Below are positions 12,349 to 25,220 of a stretch of 64,000 nucleotides of DNA, in pieces. The notes below the pieces were generated by a model, which had not been told where the DNA came from, searched no databases, and saw only the letters and a program-made list of their open reading frames with translations. The DNA lies in contig NW_019775258.1 of NCBI RefSeq assembly GCF_001039355.2, forward strand, positions 299,692 through 363,691, in the 5' to 3' direction. The position numbers and the translations under genes were made by a program. This DNA is from Lingula anatina (Eukaryota; Brachiopoda; Lingulata; Lingulida; Lingulidae). Every line of letters starts with the position of its first letter. The first letter of the stretch is position 1.

Positions 12349-14160
12349 CCAATCGATCGATTAAGTTATCCCGTCTAGTGTTAGATCACCTAGTATTTGT
12401 CTTTACTGCATGCCAAAGCTTCTTGTTGTAACTAAAAGCTGCCACAGATCGATACCGCAAAGATAGAGACCCAGATGCAGGAAACTCCGGTATAGAACTC
12501 TTAATCTTGTTTATTTCATTTCTGCCGCCTAGACGTCGATTTCGTTCCTGATTCTGTCGCGTGAGATGACGTAACTTGCTGTTTACATCAATGCTTAATT
12601 GACCAAGCGCACTGGTGCATATGTTAAACGTGTGCCCTTCAAAAGACAAAAGATAGCGTCTGGGCTGTTAGGAAATCACGATTTTTCAAATGTTATATTT
12701 TATAATACAACTGTCGAATTGGGTAGGGAAAAGCAAAACTGGCTCTAAATTATGGCACATGTTAATCTAAGGTGGTTTTCTTTCCCGTTTTCTTCCTTTT
12801 TTATTTATACAATTGCCTCCTTGAGGCAATCGAGAATAGTGCATCGTAAGCAAGGGGAGCTTATAAGTATAATCAACAATCTGCTACAGATTTGTAAACA
12901 GTGATTGATTAAAAGCCAGTCGCCAGGAATTATGTGGTGTTTGCTTGAATTATGTGTTGCATAACAACAACGCCCAATTGTTAAAGGAATACATCACACT
13001 GAGGATTAAAGGGCAAATGAACGGTTATTTTCAAATCTAGAAGTTGAATGTTTTGAACGGCGTTTAGTTTAGAGTTGAAATTCGGAAGATTTTAATCGTG
13101 TTCAGTAACCAGTTACGTGAAAATGTGATCGGCTAATGACACTGGCACAATAATACCTTGTAAATAAACAATATAATGATAATAAATGAAAGATGAATGT
13201 GTGGTAATGATAGATTCTTGAATTTTTATTTCCACATTTATAATGCTTCTTTGCAAGTGAATGGATGTAATAAATGTAATCGTTCGGTTGCGCAACCCGT
13301 AATCCAACACAAAAAGTCAAAAGTTTAACTCGATGTATTAATTACAACTTGAAATTAGAGACGGAGTTTTCGTCCCTGGAAGCGATTTCTGTGGAACAAT
13401 TATGGACGCACCTTCCGTGACTTAAAGTGGTATTTGTTCCTGTTGCTTCTAATTGATGGGCGATCGGAGTGTTAATCATTTTGCCATTATCTGAACCTTC
13501 ACATTGAAAGCCATCATCATCGATTAAAGTGCTTTGTTTTAACAACGGCTTCTTTGGGAGTGACTTAGGGTTAAGTATACATGCTAATCACCGTATATAT
13601 TAGGGTTATGGATAAATTAATGCCTTCGGATAGCTTCTTTAACAATTTTGGGAATTACCGCGTCGTCGGGCTTATTGATCCAGCTATGCGTATTCAAATT
13701 CAAAAATACGTGCATTTTTTACCAAGCATTATCGAGAATGAATGCGACATTTTGGATAGGTCTTCCTTAGTTGCAAATGTTGTACTCTAATGCTAACACC
13801 AACAAACTCAATAAGGTGAAATATTGCATGTATTTTAATATATATAATACACGTGTCACAACGAGGTACATTTATAAGTTGATCATATCTTATTTTTATT
13901 AGTTTTTTTCTCTTTGAGGAAAGAAGTGCTGTGCTTCTATAGCCGTATCATGAACCATCATAGTGCTTTCCAGCGGTCGGATATATACATGTAGCTTTGA
14001 ATTCGTCTAAAACACTATCTATTTTATAAAGTTTATACATTCCCCTTTTAACATATGCTGGAATGGAAATAATATTACCACAAAAACAAATTTAAAGAAA
14101 GGAAAGGCGCTCTTCATCAGTACTTTATACACACTTACCCTGCACTAAGCAACGATTCAA
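12349..14160. other. Gene-free stretch
   Basis: No gene is seen. A perfect small stem-loop (8-bp arms ATTGCCTC / GAGGCAAT, 3-nt loop) lies at 12812-12830. It is too short to suggest a function. Confidence 0.5.
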
Positions 14161-14169
14161 GTACTTTGT

Positions 14170-14250
14170 CCAATCGTTCAAGACGTCAGGACCTGAGCTA
14201 CGTGTATATATAAAGCTACAGCGCACTGCTACGCCTGGTTAGTCAGATAT
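14170..14250 (+). promoter_or_regulatory. Candidate core promoter: CCAAT, CRE-like, TATA
   Basis: In order: CCAAT at 14170-14174, GACGTCA (CRE minus one base) at 14182-14188, TATATATAAAG at 14205-14215, and an initiator-like TCAGATAT with its A at 14245. The TATA-to-start distance is 30-40 bases depending on where transcription begins, near the normal range. The co-linear spacing of three classic elements followed by an ATG and a donor site is the best promoter evidence in the window. Each element alone is common by chance. Confidence 0.38.
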
Positions 14251-14318
14251 TTGACGAACGGAAACCCTTCGAATGGACGAATGTGTTGAAAACCAGTGAG
14301 GGAATAGATACAGTTGTA

Positions 14319-14810
14319 ATGTCCGAGGTTTTGAACAAAGAGTGAGTATGTTTTTTATTAATTAAATGATTGATTAGTTTATAAGGTTGTTGTGTTCCAA
14401 AACATTTCACAAAACATGTTGTGCATTTGGTTGAATAAACATAATGGATTCGGCTTTGCGGAGAAGTGTCGCAATTGTAAAATATAAACTTTCATGGCAA
14501 AGGAGGACATATAACTGTAGTCAACTCATATAAACACCCTTTTCCAATTACTGAACCTTCAGATTATATACTGTTTTCACAATAGAAAATAATATAATTT
14601 TATAGTGGATTGATGAACCATGATACGGATTCTCAGTGGTCGGAGAGACAGGTTTTCGTCCAAAATATTCAGTACAAAGAAATCCAAAAACATATTAAAC
14701 TTTTGAGCAAAATTGTTCATAAGCTTAGTGGTTGGATCCTAAATGGAAATTGTCAAACTCAAGCTGAAACCTTTCATATCGTAACTTGCGGCCAACATAA
14801 CGATCAGTGA
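14319..14810 (+). CDS. Candidate two-exon microprotein gene, unknown function
   Basis: Proposed coding parts are 14319-14341 (ATG plus 20 nt, phase 2) and 14606-14810, joined across a 264-nt intron with GTGAGT donor and TTTTATAG acceptor. The join keeps the frame and gives 75 residues ending in TGA at 14808. The product starts MSEVLNKDG, is hydrophilic and has a lysine-rich, probably helical middle (around QYKEIQKHIKLLSKIVHKL, residues about 30-48). There is no signal peptide or membrane segment and no family I recognise. A CCAAT/CRE/TATA cluster lies about 70-150 bases upstream. AATAAA follows at 15048-15053. Against it: a better pyrimidine-rich acceptor at about 14584 would give a stop almost at once, a short upstream ATG frame starts near 14273, and an open second exon of this size is not rare. 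Confidence 0.27.
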
Positions 14811-14836
14811 GTGACAAAGTCTACTCACATTAATCT

Positions 14837-14910
14837 GATGAAGGTCTACGTCCAGGTTGGCGGTAAGCTAACCGTATGGATGTTTTTCGGCTTGTGTTCG
14901 ATTATTTTAA
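14837..14910 (+). repeat. Dispersed repeat, copy A
   Basis: Shares a core beginning GATGAAGG and running through CTACGTCCAGGTTGG, AAGCTAAC and a GCTTGT word with 34399-34470, in the same orientation. It starts about 26 bases after the stop of the candidate gene, so it would lie in that gene's 3' UTR. Confidence 0.75.
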
Positions 14911-15047
14911 TATATGATATTAAACGTTTGTCTTTATGTTTAGAAAGGGGAGAAAATGAATACTTCAATCTGGAAGGGGGGTATATCGACAGGTCTTTTA
15001 CCTTTCTGTCTCGTTAACCTTTACAATGCTGTGCCACCCACACAAAA

Positions 15048-15053
15048 AATAAA
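15048..15053 (+). terminator. Possible poly(A) signal
   Basis: Canonical AATAAA about 240 bases after the proposed stop at 14810. Another A-rich AATAAATAAA follows at about 15264. AATAAA is common in AT-rich DNA. Confidence 0.22.
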
Positions 15054-15129
15054 CAGTTGAAGGCGTCACTAAATGGATACATAGAACTGATGGGTCAGCG
15101 CGGGTGGAGAAAAATAGACGCTTGTCGAG

Positions 15130-15146
15130 CCCCCCCCCCCCCCCCC
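15130..15146. repeat. 17-C homopolymer
   Basis: An uninterrupted run of 17 C, whose length is uncertain in any assembly. Confidence 0.95.
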
Positions 15147-15559
15147 TTGGCTTCCTTTATCTGCCAAAGTAATATATTAATTATCATTGTATCACTACAT
15201 GCGCGACAGAATACGCAATGGCTGTATAGTTTATTATTTTGTGGCATGCATTTTGCAAAAAGAAATAAATAAAATCTTGGACGTGGTGTGCCAACTTTGC
15301 ACTGGTACGTTGACCCGTTGTAACCAATCTAATTTCTCTTCATTTCCCCGATAACACACGCAACATGGTCTTTTTTCTACAGTTTCTGGCACGGAAAGAA
15401 ACGATTCGAAGTAATATAATCATTGATTTTGATTAAAGAAAATTTGAGCCTCCCAATCATCTTAGTGGCCCTCTGGCCATGTGCCAAGGCCAGATGCCCG
15501 GATGGTATGCTAGGGTACACCTTCTAAGGCCAATCTAATACTAGTTAATACAATTTATG

Positions 15560-15579
15560 TTATTATTATTATTATTATT

Positions 15580-15610
<31 letters not shown>

Positions 15611-15618
15611 ATGATGAT
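15560..15618. repeat. Compound (TTA)n (TTG)n (ATG)n microsatellite
   Basis: TTA units to about 15581, then TTG units to 15610, then a few ATG units. Stepwise change of the repeat motif is seen directly. Confidence 0.96.
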
Positions 15619-15648
15619 TTTCATTTGAATTCTGCTGCAGGTTTTGAT

Positions 15649-15993
15649 TCAAATTATCAGTTTGAAAGAAAATTTATCAAATTTATTGTAGTCTATAGCA
15701 CCTGTATTGTCATTTACTTTTATTGTCGCCATAAGGACTTTTCCAATACCATATGTTTCGTAACTCCCAGAGATTAATGCTAAATTCAACGTGGAAATAT
15801 CTATTCTTCCACATGGTGACAGTTTGCAGTGACAAGTGAAAACCATGTCACCTAAAGAAGGCATTGCGATTGAGTAGATCTCCATTTCGACGTGAGATTC
15901 AGTAGAATCATTGTTTATTACCTTTATTGTTGTTAAACTGTTTGTAGAGGAGATCGTGCGTTCATAAGGTATATCCTGTATGACCGTATACAC
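15649..15993 (-). CDS. Unrecognised open segment (minus strand)
   Basis: About 114 sense codons on the minus strand. The first codon is GTG, so this is not an ATG-started gene. It could be a terminal exon preceded by AAAACAG, but there is no pyrimidine tract there. The translation alternates hydrophobic and polar residues, suggesting beta strands, with CHC around residues 55-57, but it matches no family I can name. Length is within chance expectation. Confidence 0.13.
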   Translation of the reverse strand: MYTVIQDIPYERTISSTNSLTTIKVINNDSTESHVEMEIYSIAMPSLGDMVFTCHCKLSPCGRIDISTLNLALISGSYETYGIGKVLMATIKVNDNTGAIDYNKFDKFSFKLII

Positions 15994-16557
15994 CTGTTTT
16001 CAATTTGAGACCAATATTCTTAGAACCATACTCAAGTAACCTTTAATCAATTCCCGAAAAAAAGCGGTGATTGCATATTGACCCAAAGTCACTGGTTACC
16101 AAACATATTTGTGTAGACCCAACGCAAGGCCTTTGACGAATGAGATCCTGGAAGCAACTAAATCTAAACCTCACGTGCACAGCATGCAGAGACTACCATT
16201 AAGTTGAATGGACATTGATTGCCGAAGTACTCTTAAATATTTCATCACAGTCTGATTGTAACTAGATTTTGATATGCCTTTTGTGTGCCGGGCGCAATGC
16301 GATGATGGGCCAGAGCTGCACGAAACAATATAAGAAGTGGAGGGTTTTGTCGATAGCCACAGTAATACTAAATAGTTATATCAAATAAGAGATACTCAGA
16401 CCTATGCAACCTTAATGACACAAAACTAAGAAATATATTTCTTAACAATAACACTTGTTGAACAGACTGGCAAAAAATATATATATATATTGAAAAACAA
16501 TGACTTCTGAACAGCTACATTTCTTAGCCTTTTATTAGCATGAAAGCTGTGTATTTC

Positions 16558-16621
16558 TGTCATTTTTTCTTCCACCTTTCTTTTCTTTTCATTTCTTTTT
16601 TCCTTCCCTTTTGTTCTTTCA
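16558..16621 (+). other. Long polypyrimidine tract ahead of an acceptor
   Basis: About 63 bases, mostly C and T, ending TTCTTTCAG at 16622. This is the strongest acceptor-like sequence noticed in the window. Confidence 0.45.
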
Positions 16622-16622
16622 G

Positions 16623-16792
16623 AAAATTTTAGTCAGTTAAGAATAGGAGCATGCAGCCTCATCATAAAGACGCAAAATGGCATAGAAATAATTAGGTTAC
16701 CTTGCATCAGAAGACTGCATAATCCTTCCCCTTATAGCTCGATTTATTGCTTATTCCGAATACATCTTACAGAATGCATTACCTCAGGTTAA
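16623..16792 (+). other. Candidate terminal exon
   Basis: It begins right after the long polypyrimidine tract and AG. One frame (two leading bases, then codons) stays open for 55 residues to TAA at 16790. The translation includes LRIGACSLIIKTQNGIEIIR and has no recognised domain. An AATAAA occurs about 360 bases downstream. The other two frames stop at once. No upstream partner exon was identified. Confidence 0.17.
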
Positions 16793-17345
16793 TATGAACA
16801 ATACCTGACTAAAATATTACCCGTAACTGAAGCAATTTCTTTGCCTTGGATTAATAGTGTCTGAGCTATACGCACTCTTATGTGTGGCACAAAATTCACA
16901 TTTTCTAGTCAGCCCTTCGTATGAAAAGTGTCGTGCTCATTTGTGGGTAAATATTGAAATCAAGGGACCTTCCATTTGCTTAAATCAACATCATGGACAG
17001 TATTCATTGATTCAGCCATGCGTAACAATTCCATTTGAAAAGCATTGATTTAAAGAACAGCCGACATTTATAAAAACGTATGTCCAAGATGGGTTTAAGA
17101 GTAACAGGGCTTAAATAAGCAACATAATCCCCAGAAAGACGTCAGATTGGTTGCCAATAAACGCTGCACTGTTGTGTTAGGCACTGCGTTAAGGATCGTA
17201 AAAATCCAATCCAGGTTCACGGTCTAAAGCGCTACATTGTCGTTAACAGAGGGTGCAAGTTAACAATAAGGTCAAATTGACATGGAAACTATAAAAAAAT
17301 GACTATCACTGTCCTCGTTTGGTAGGTCCCGGCTAAGCCTGATCA

Positions 17346-17492
17346 ACGCTGGATAGCTCTATCCCATGGATAACTGTATCCATTGGATATAATTGTCGCC
17401 CTTCGGGTAGTTATCCTGAGGATAACAACCGTTTTTAGCCACTGGATATCAATATCAAAGGTGACAATCCACAGGACTGCACTATCCAGTGT
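17346..17492. mobile_element. GGATA-rich foldback element (MITE-like)
   Basis: The ends are inverted copies: ACGCTGGATAG at the left and CTATCCAGTGT at the right. Inside, GGATA and TATCC words recur in both orientations, so the whole 147 bp can fold on itself. This is the pattern of a non-autonomous miniature inverted-repeat element; no transposase is present. No clear target-site duplication was found. Confidence 0.5.
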
Positions 17493-19309
17493 ATGAGGAA
17501 GTAGACGCAGATTACGGCTGTTCTTGTGACGTGGTGTAGCATCATCAGACTTTATTTTCGACGTTTTGTTAGCTTCACTAAAGCTAGGTACTGGTAGTCT
17601 TTTATGAAGTAATTGTACAATTTATCTTTCTTGTTATATGATGTTTCATTAATATATGTTCGATTGATCTCTGTGTCAGAAAGCGCCTTAATATTTTACG
17701 CATTTATGCATGTTAAATTCATCATTGTGTTCGACGGGTGACCTCATTAAGGCATTCTGGTGTTAAGTAACAACTGGTGTGAATGCAGCAAGGGAGTACC
17801 TTGCATTGATGTTAGAAACGGTATACCACTTTATCGCTCATTAATCTAACCTCTGTATCATGTTTTACCCAATTCGATGTAAAATTAATCTAGTTAGTGG
17901 TAACGGACAGTATCAAATTGCCCATAGTCGACCTAACCTTAAAGTCCTTATATTGTAGATGCATAATGTATCGACTGTGGGCACTAATAGATACAATTGA
18001 AGAATAGGATCAGTTATCGCTGACTGGATCTCGCCTTATCAAACCCTCACCAGATCTATGGACGCTGTTTCTTGATCCAATTTTTGTGTTTGTGGCGGTC
18101 ATTTGCTGTCTTGGCGTTAGCACATTTAGACTAGATAACTTAAGTGTGCAATGACTTAAAACTAGGCAGACGGTCTAGTTAAGGGTCGAAGAAGAACAGT
18201 CTTGCCTGGATTGATGTTTTATTATTGGGCGAATTGCCAGTCAATCTTTGGCAGCCGATGGAACTGTGTGGTCGACGACTGGCAGACGACCAAACATTCA
18301 ATACAACCGGAATATCAGTGCATTGGTTAAATGGCACCTGGGCATTGTCTAAAATAACTTTCATTACTCTTATTTGCTTTGAACATCATTTTGAACCACA
18401 TGATTCACTTTTCTTTTGAATGTGCTCTATGAAATGGACTATTTCGAATAAATCAAAGTGATTATGTTGGGGAATATCATATTAGCCCTCCATTTTATAA
18501 AGTGGGTTTTTACTTTATTCTTATATACAATAATGTTAATAATTAAAAATCACCAAAGAAAGATATGTGATACGGTTTTCCCATAGAGCGCAAGGTGTGT
18601 CGAACCGTTCATGGGTGTATTCTAATGACGTGTCGTTTCAAGGGAATCAATTAGGCAAATTGGTCGCGCTAAGATTTATTTGTTATTATTTCTTTCCCCT
18701 GTGACTGAATACTATTAATTCAGACTTTCACCTTAGCAACGGTTAATGTAATATCGTTTTAATAATAAATCATAAAACAAGGTGACATATCTTCCCCGTG
18801 TCGACGTCCTCGGTACTCGCGAAATGTGTCAAAATGATAGATGGACAAACGTCCTTCCGTGATAAAACAACTTTTTCTTAACCACTGCTGATTGGAGCCC
18901 AAGTGAAAACGGGTTTGACTAAAAGGGAATTTTAATGAAATATGATTAACACATTAAATCTTTTCTTAAGAGGCATATCGGGTTTTACTCCCTACATGTT
19001 TTCGACCATCCATCAATGAGCCTGAATTGATCACATGACCGACACATTTCACTGCAATAGTTTGATTTTTACCATCGTTGTATAAGAGACAATGGATTTC
19101 CCGTTCCACTGTATAATCAAATAGTTTTTGATAAAGTATTTTTTACTTGAATATATTAATATATTATTGTCTCCAAGGACAAACACAAACACCAGTATTT
19201 CTACATCATCTGCATTACTTTCTTTCCCTGCAAATTATACTGAAAAAGTACACCTTTTAGGTTAGGACGGGTTACTTCTCATATTGATAAATTGTGTATC
19301 CAAAAATCC
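17493..19309. other. Gene-free stretch
   Basis: No gene or longer repeat is seen. Overlapping frames of 61-64 codons on opposite strands near 18180-18420 are mutual shadows with no protein similarity. Confidence 0.5.
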
Positions 19310-19325
19310 AAAAAAAAAAAAAAAA
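19310..19325. repeat. A homopolymer
   Basis: A run of 16 A. No retroposed gene body or target duplication was seen next to it. Confidence 0.9.
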
Positions 19326-22300
19326 CACATTGGGGGGCACTTTTAAAAGCTATTAAAGCTTTTGTTTTAGATTATCCGTACGTCGGAAGCCTAAAGCGGG
19401 TAAACCGTATCACTGAATTAAGTTCAAATCGGCCACAGATTTCGTCAGATAACTTCCCAAGGCAGAAAAAAAGTATAATGTACAATCGATTGGGGCAAAG
19501 AGGGGTTATATTAAACAGCATGGGATACGTCCTGTAATCAATTTAGCACTGATTCCAATTACTGTGGATTCAAAAGGGTCATTCTGTAGTCATGTCGGTT
19601 GTTATTAGTGAACAACAAAACTGATATGATTTTGTTTCATTTAAAAGGCGCGGTGACGCCTGTGAAATACTGCACTGGCGTTGACGATGTTTTGCTCTGC
19701 TTACATAAAATGTATAAAGAGCCATAGAAAATAGCCATCTACATGTATTATCAAAATACCAAGATTTAGAATTGCCATTTATAGTGTGATTGTAACTCAG
19801 AACGTAACGATACCTAACAATACATTGCCGTGCGCGGGTGGGCCGTCTCCAGGTAGTCAAATATACGTGTACGTTGCAACGGAGGTATCGATTTCCCTAA
19901 AGTTCAAGAAGCCAATAGAAAATTCAAATATGTTTGGATGTCTTTGATTAAAAATCGCTACCAATAGATGTAAAGATGCGGTATATCAAATAATGGATAT
20001 TGTGTGGTACCTGCGGTGGTCTAGGATACCTTAGATTGGCCTTGCACTCTCGTCCCCTTTAAAGTGGTGGTCCTGACAAAATTTGATAGTCAACATCAAA
20101 TTGATACACCACATTGATGTTTTTTAATCTTTTAATAGTGCTGCCGTTTCTTTTGTTACAATTTTTTGCGAGTGGTCCAAAAAGTGTTCTAAGAACGGTC
20201 ACAAATTCGGGTTAACGGGGGTTTAAGTCTAATCTTTGTAATTTTATCATTACCCGGTACTACATGTAGCAATTTCTTACGTAAGTGGTGGCCTTTCTTC
20301 ATAGAATAAGAACACTGGCAGAAAACGTCATGTTATGTAAGCCAAACGGTATTTATCCCAAAGAAATGTCCTCCTTTGGGATTTTAAAAAATGTCACTTG
20401 GACCTCATATTGGCATTGATTGACGTCTGTAACGAGAACAGTGTCTTTATAATTCAGTTGTTACCATTAAATTAACGTGATATCTAATGACATTTGTCAG
20501 TGTGTGCCTAATTTACCACAATGACAAAAGGCAATTGAATTGAAATACGTTTGATAAATCAGTTTTTGGTTTTGTCTACCGGGATTCGTCATTATACAGT
20601 GCGCGGTACTAAGTGGCGGTTTATAAAGTCTAACAACTATTTAGCTCCCAACAAATCTGACTTTCTTAAAAAAGCGACACAGGCAACATAAGAGTGGGGA
20701 TTCTGAATAGATGTGAAATATCTTCTAGATATATGAAACACATACAGATATCTGGACGTCACTTTGAGTGGGTGACTACCTCCACGCTTTTGTCCCAAAG
20801 GAATATGCATCGAACAATAAACATAATGTAATAATTGTGATTGGCTAGAAATATACGTCTAATCCGTAAACCAGATGACAATTAAAAACTGATACAGTTA
20901 ATGAACTTTTTAATCTAATTTAATCGATCGTGCCGATGTTTCATTAGTATATACTGTGAGCATTAGTTTAAACTGGTATATATTGGTGAAGTATGAAAAC
21001 TATGTTAACGGTATCTTTATCAATTATTAAACTGATTATTAACTTTTATTCTATTTACGTGTGCTAATTATATTGTGACCGCTCAGTGACATATTTGCAT
21101 CATGTGTACGTATCTGGACATGATGTAACATGTGTGATGGATGAATTATTACTAAACCATACATAAAAAAGAACGGAGAAAAAAGGTAAAAGAGACCCTT
21201 GTGGTTGGCCATTGTTAGACAAATCACACGTTCAACAAATGCCACTTGTCCCAAGTGTAATGTAATTGGAATGCTGTGGCCCATAACGTTGGTATTAAGG
21301 CTAATGATTACGATGTTTTAACTTGTTTTTGTCTTAACGAGGTGATCATTCAAAATAACGCGCTTGTTGAGTGAGGACATGCGTTTCATTTATCCTGTTG
21401 TTGCGTGGAGGCTATTTTAGGGGTCGTCATCCTGTACTCGACGGACTGTATCGTGAGAGATCGCTGTTAGACAAATTATTTTTCAGAAGACAGTCATCAT
21501 TTTCTCGGAATTTCACGTATCGTCGCATAGATGATGAATTGAGCTGCAATTAAGTTTGTTTGGTTTGTCTGTTTATATAACAGAGACCAGGTTCGATAGG
21601 CATTTAAACAAGCGAAGGTTGGGGGCGCGAAATCAAGGCAAAATGAGTGTATTCAATATTGTTTGATATTTTTTTGTGGGCATATACATGTACATATCTG
21701 CAGCGCAGTGGTATCCTTCCCATAGTAATTAGATTTCATGGATTCAGATATGTGAATGATTATAAGCAGACGACCCCCCTATGATTGGTCCATTCCCGAC
21801 TTACGTCCAATTCCCAGCGTTTTGTTTTTCACTCAATACAGAATAAGGTATCTCAACACAAGTCGATGGAATCTCCAAATTTTTCTTCGCAAGACTTGTC
21901 ACATGCGACATCTGGTGGCAGTATGTCTTCTATGACTGTATTCAGTCAACAGGCAAGTGATGAGCTGTGGATCTTTGTATATAACTCTGCAGCCCTTTAT
22001 TATTGACCAGGATAACGAGGCGCAATGCAGGAATAAGAGTGTTACCGGCAACACAGAGCCTCATTGATAAGACAATTGAAGAGCAGATACCGTTCAAATC
22101 GGAGTACTCAACTACTAAAAGAAACCATGGCGCCAGTAAGCTGACGCTCAGAAAATAACAAAAGGCCTTTGGATAAACTACGTACATAAGACAACACTTG
22201 GAGTAGAACTGTACGTATTCCATGCTGTGCATGTTTCAAAATGACGATGATAACGTGAATGCTGTTTGCCGTCAGGTGTATTTCGTCTTTACTCTATTAA

Positions 22301-23326
22301 TGGTAAGTTATACTCGACGTGATTTTTCAAAATCAAATAGAATAATGAATAGTAATCCCGTGCGACTATATATTTGATCAATGTCGAATGGCGTGCAATT
22401 TGAAAGGTGCTGTTATTGAACGTCTCTGAGTGAACAATATGCTGATTGGGAGGCAATTGGAACCTATTGGTAGACAAGCTTCAAGAAGTGGGTATAGCCA
22501 GACATTATAAGATAACGGTGGTACATTGCAGCATGCAGTAGAGAGTACAGCTAACTGTTCGTGGTCGAAGGTTGAAGGCTTTTTTCTTGTTGTTCTTGTT
22601 GTTGTTGACGGAGGTAAAAACATGTACTACAAGGCAGATAGTCGTGACGTGCAAAGGGCTTTATAGCCGTATGTCACTAGATCAGTTTTCAGTGTATTAT
22701 ATGGACTGCTTCGAATTGCATCTTCAATCGGGAAATTGAAACTCACGCGTGGTCTGTTTTTATTTTATTTTATTATTTTTTTTACTGCCTTAAGTATGAA
22801 AAGGATTACATGTTATGTAACAAAGCCACTCAGCGGGCGAGATTAAGCTTGTTGTTTTATGGTAGCGTATGGTGATTCTTCTACACATACATTGCAAGTG
22901 GCTGTGTTTGGAAACTGTTCCCTAAATGCGAAGATCGAATTTTACAGTTTGTGATTTACTGTGTCATTCTCAATTGGGAAAATGAAAGTAGGATACAACC
23001 CCTGCCTCAAATATATTGCTTTTTTTAGCAGGTGCCGTGAAAGGATTTCACAAACAAACCTTTTATTTCGCCAATGGTTGCTAATATATATTGTATTTCG
23101 ATTGCATTTTGGAAGCTGTAAATTACCAACTCGTGTTACGAGGTTATTGTTTTAGGATAAACACACCACAACTTCTTTACTTTGTAAAATTAGACTTACA
23201 TAATAACTTAAATAGTAGGATTAGGTTGACATTTATTACCAATTGAGTTGTAAAACACATGACAATGCTTAACTGATATTTGGAAACGGGTTTTACATTT
23301 GACGACGATATGTTAAACAGCCCAAT
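19326..23326. other. Gene-free stretch
   Basis: About 4 kb with only short chance frames (none above 96 codons). A TTG-rich patch lies near 22580-22610. No exon with both good splice sites was found. Confidence 0.5.
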
Positions 23327-23358
23327 GCTTTTAACATTCAAAGCTTTTAACATTTTAA
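23327..23358. repeat. 16-bp tandem duplication
   Basis: GCTTTTAACATTCAAA is followed directly by a second copy with one or two changes. Confidence 0.8.
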
Positions 23359-25220
23359 ACATTCATAAGGCCTCGTTATTTATCTAATTGAAAAAAGAGC
23401 TAATAATTGATGTGCATATCCCAACAGTAATGAGCGGAAGTATTGTGCAGAGACACGCGTGTGACTTCCGATCCCTTAAAGTGTTTGAATGTCAGAAAAG
23501 AAAGCTCGGATTGCTGCTTTGAAATGTTCGACAACGAACAACACTTTAAACAGAACTTGAGGATCTTTAAATGGATCTGTGGCGCCAGCAGAATCTTATT
23601 AAACGAATGTAACTATAAACTAAGTGAAATGTGTCATTAAATCTGTATTAAGATAAGTGGGCACACTTGTCTTGGCGACGGTGGCGGCTCCTATTAAATT
23701 AAGCGTGCATTTCGCTTTCAGTTGTCTCCTAGCGTACTGTAGATCATGTGTCTTGTTTAATCACGTAGACTGTGCTTGTTCAAGTAGATCGATTTGTTTG
23801 ATCTGATATTGGTTTCTGATGAATATGTTCAGTGTTTCTTTGCCATGACATTTTGACGCTTCGAATATGCCCAAGTCTGATATAGCAATGTTATAGAATC
23901 GCCAACTTACTAGTAATATTTAATTCAGTCACCTGAATTTTGTATAATGATTTGGAGTTTCAAATGCATATCAGGTTGCTCCAGGTGCATCATATATGTT
24001 TAGATATACGATAGCCGTATTGTTATGAACACATTAATCTTAACGACACGCCCAGATATGTCTCATATCTACTTTACATGAGCTGTATGAGTTTTACTGC
24101 ATGATGAAGTCCAAATTACGCTTGGTCATGAGATCCGCACGGTTCCTATAGAATAGATCGCAAAGGATGCTCATATTCCTGCTGCGTCATTGATACCTTT
24201 GTCACATTTAATCAATACAAGTAAATAAGTGATTACTTCGGTAACAAACAGTTTGTTTTTATGTATATGGCAGCCCACATGTACCGATATATAATATGTG
24301 TTCGTGACACCTTGCCTTTCCACCGGCATCGCTTGTTGCGGATGCTTCAATAGTGTTTCTAAAAAGGGATAACGCAGTCTGGAAACAACACGCAACGATT
24401 TTAGCATAATTCGTTTATACTTCACCCGTGGCTCACTTTCTTTCCTAGAACTTAACAGCCAACAGGACCATTTCAAAACAGAGTTATAAACGCAATTCTT
24501 ACCACAGCATATCATATCACAATTTATCGACTAAAAGTCTAATAAAATCACCGGGAAATGGTCTAATCTATAAGGTCGGTGATATTGTAATAACTTTTCG
24601 CCTATGTAAATACCACTGGGCTCGGCACATTGCCTTATGTCAACACTCCCCTATTGACAAAAAGCTTGCGATCAAATTATATCTCTGGGTTCAGAGCTAA
24701 TTTCAAACTTCACTGTTTGCTTCGGAGTGTCACTTAGGTCAAGTTAAGAAAAAATCAGAACATAACCCGACAGCAGTCGGTCATATGGATTACAAGGTTC
24801 ATTGCACTGGGTGCAACATTGCACTATAATGCTGTCCGTCTTATGTGCTATACCATGGACCTGATAGGTGGTTTATTTTGAGAGTGTTTTTTATGAAATT
24901 GATATCCATGTAAATTTACCTTCATTTTTTGTCATTTCCATCTATTTATTGATGCGTTTAAACTGTTTTGTACTTATCTGTTCCGATTGGTTTGTTTTAT
25001 CCTTGATAAATCTACGAAACATTTTAAATGCATTTAAGACTTTAAATAAATACCGTACTGTTATTATAAAGTAAGGTTAGCCATACGGTCGGTGACAATA
25101 ATGCATATACATTTCTACCTCACGGTAGCCAGTGACCAACAGGTGGGCACGCATGACCTTTCCAAGTAGATATAGTATCTACTGTACCTTACTTTTGTTA
25201 ATTTTAGTCTGTTAAGATAA
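23359..25220. other. Gene-free stretch
   Basis: No gene is seen. The 114-codon minus-strand frame at 24171-24515 has no recognisable similarity and no supporting signals. Confidence 0.5.

Noticed and set aside
15383-15410. 28-nt segment between a strong acceptor (TTTTTTCTACAG) and GTAATA
   Set aside because: The donor is weak and the segment too short to judge; not enough for a feature.
16746-16766. miR-137-like word beginning TTATTGCTT
   Set aside because: The similarity ends after the first nine bases and no hairpin is present.
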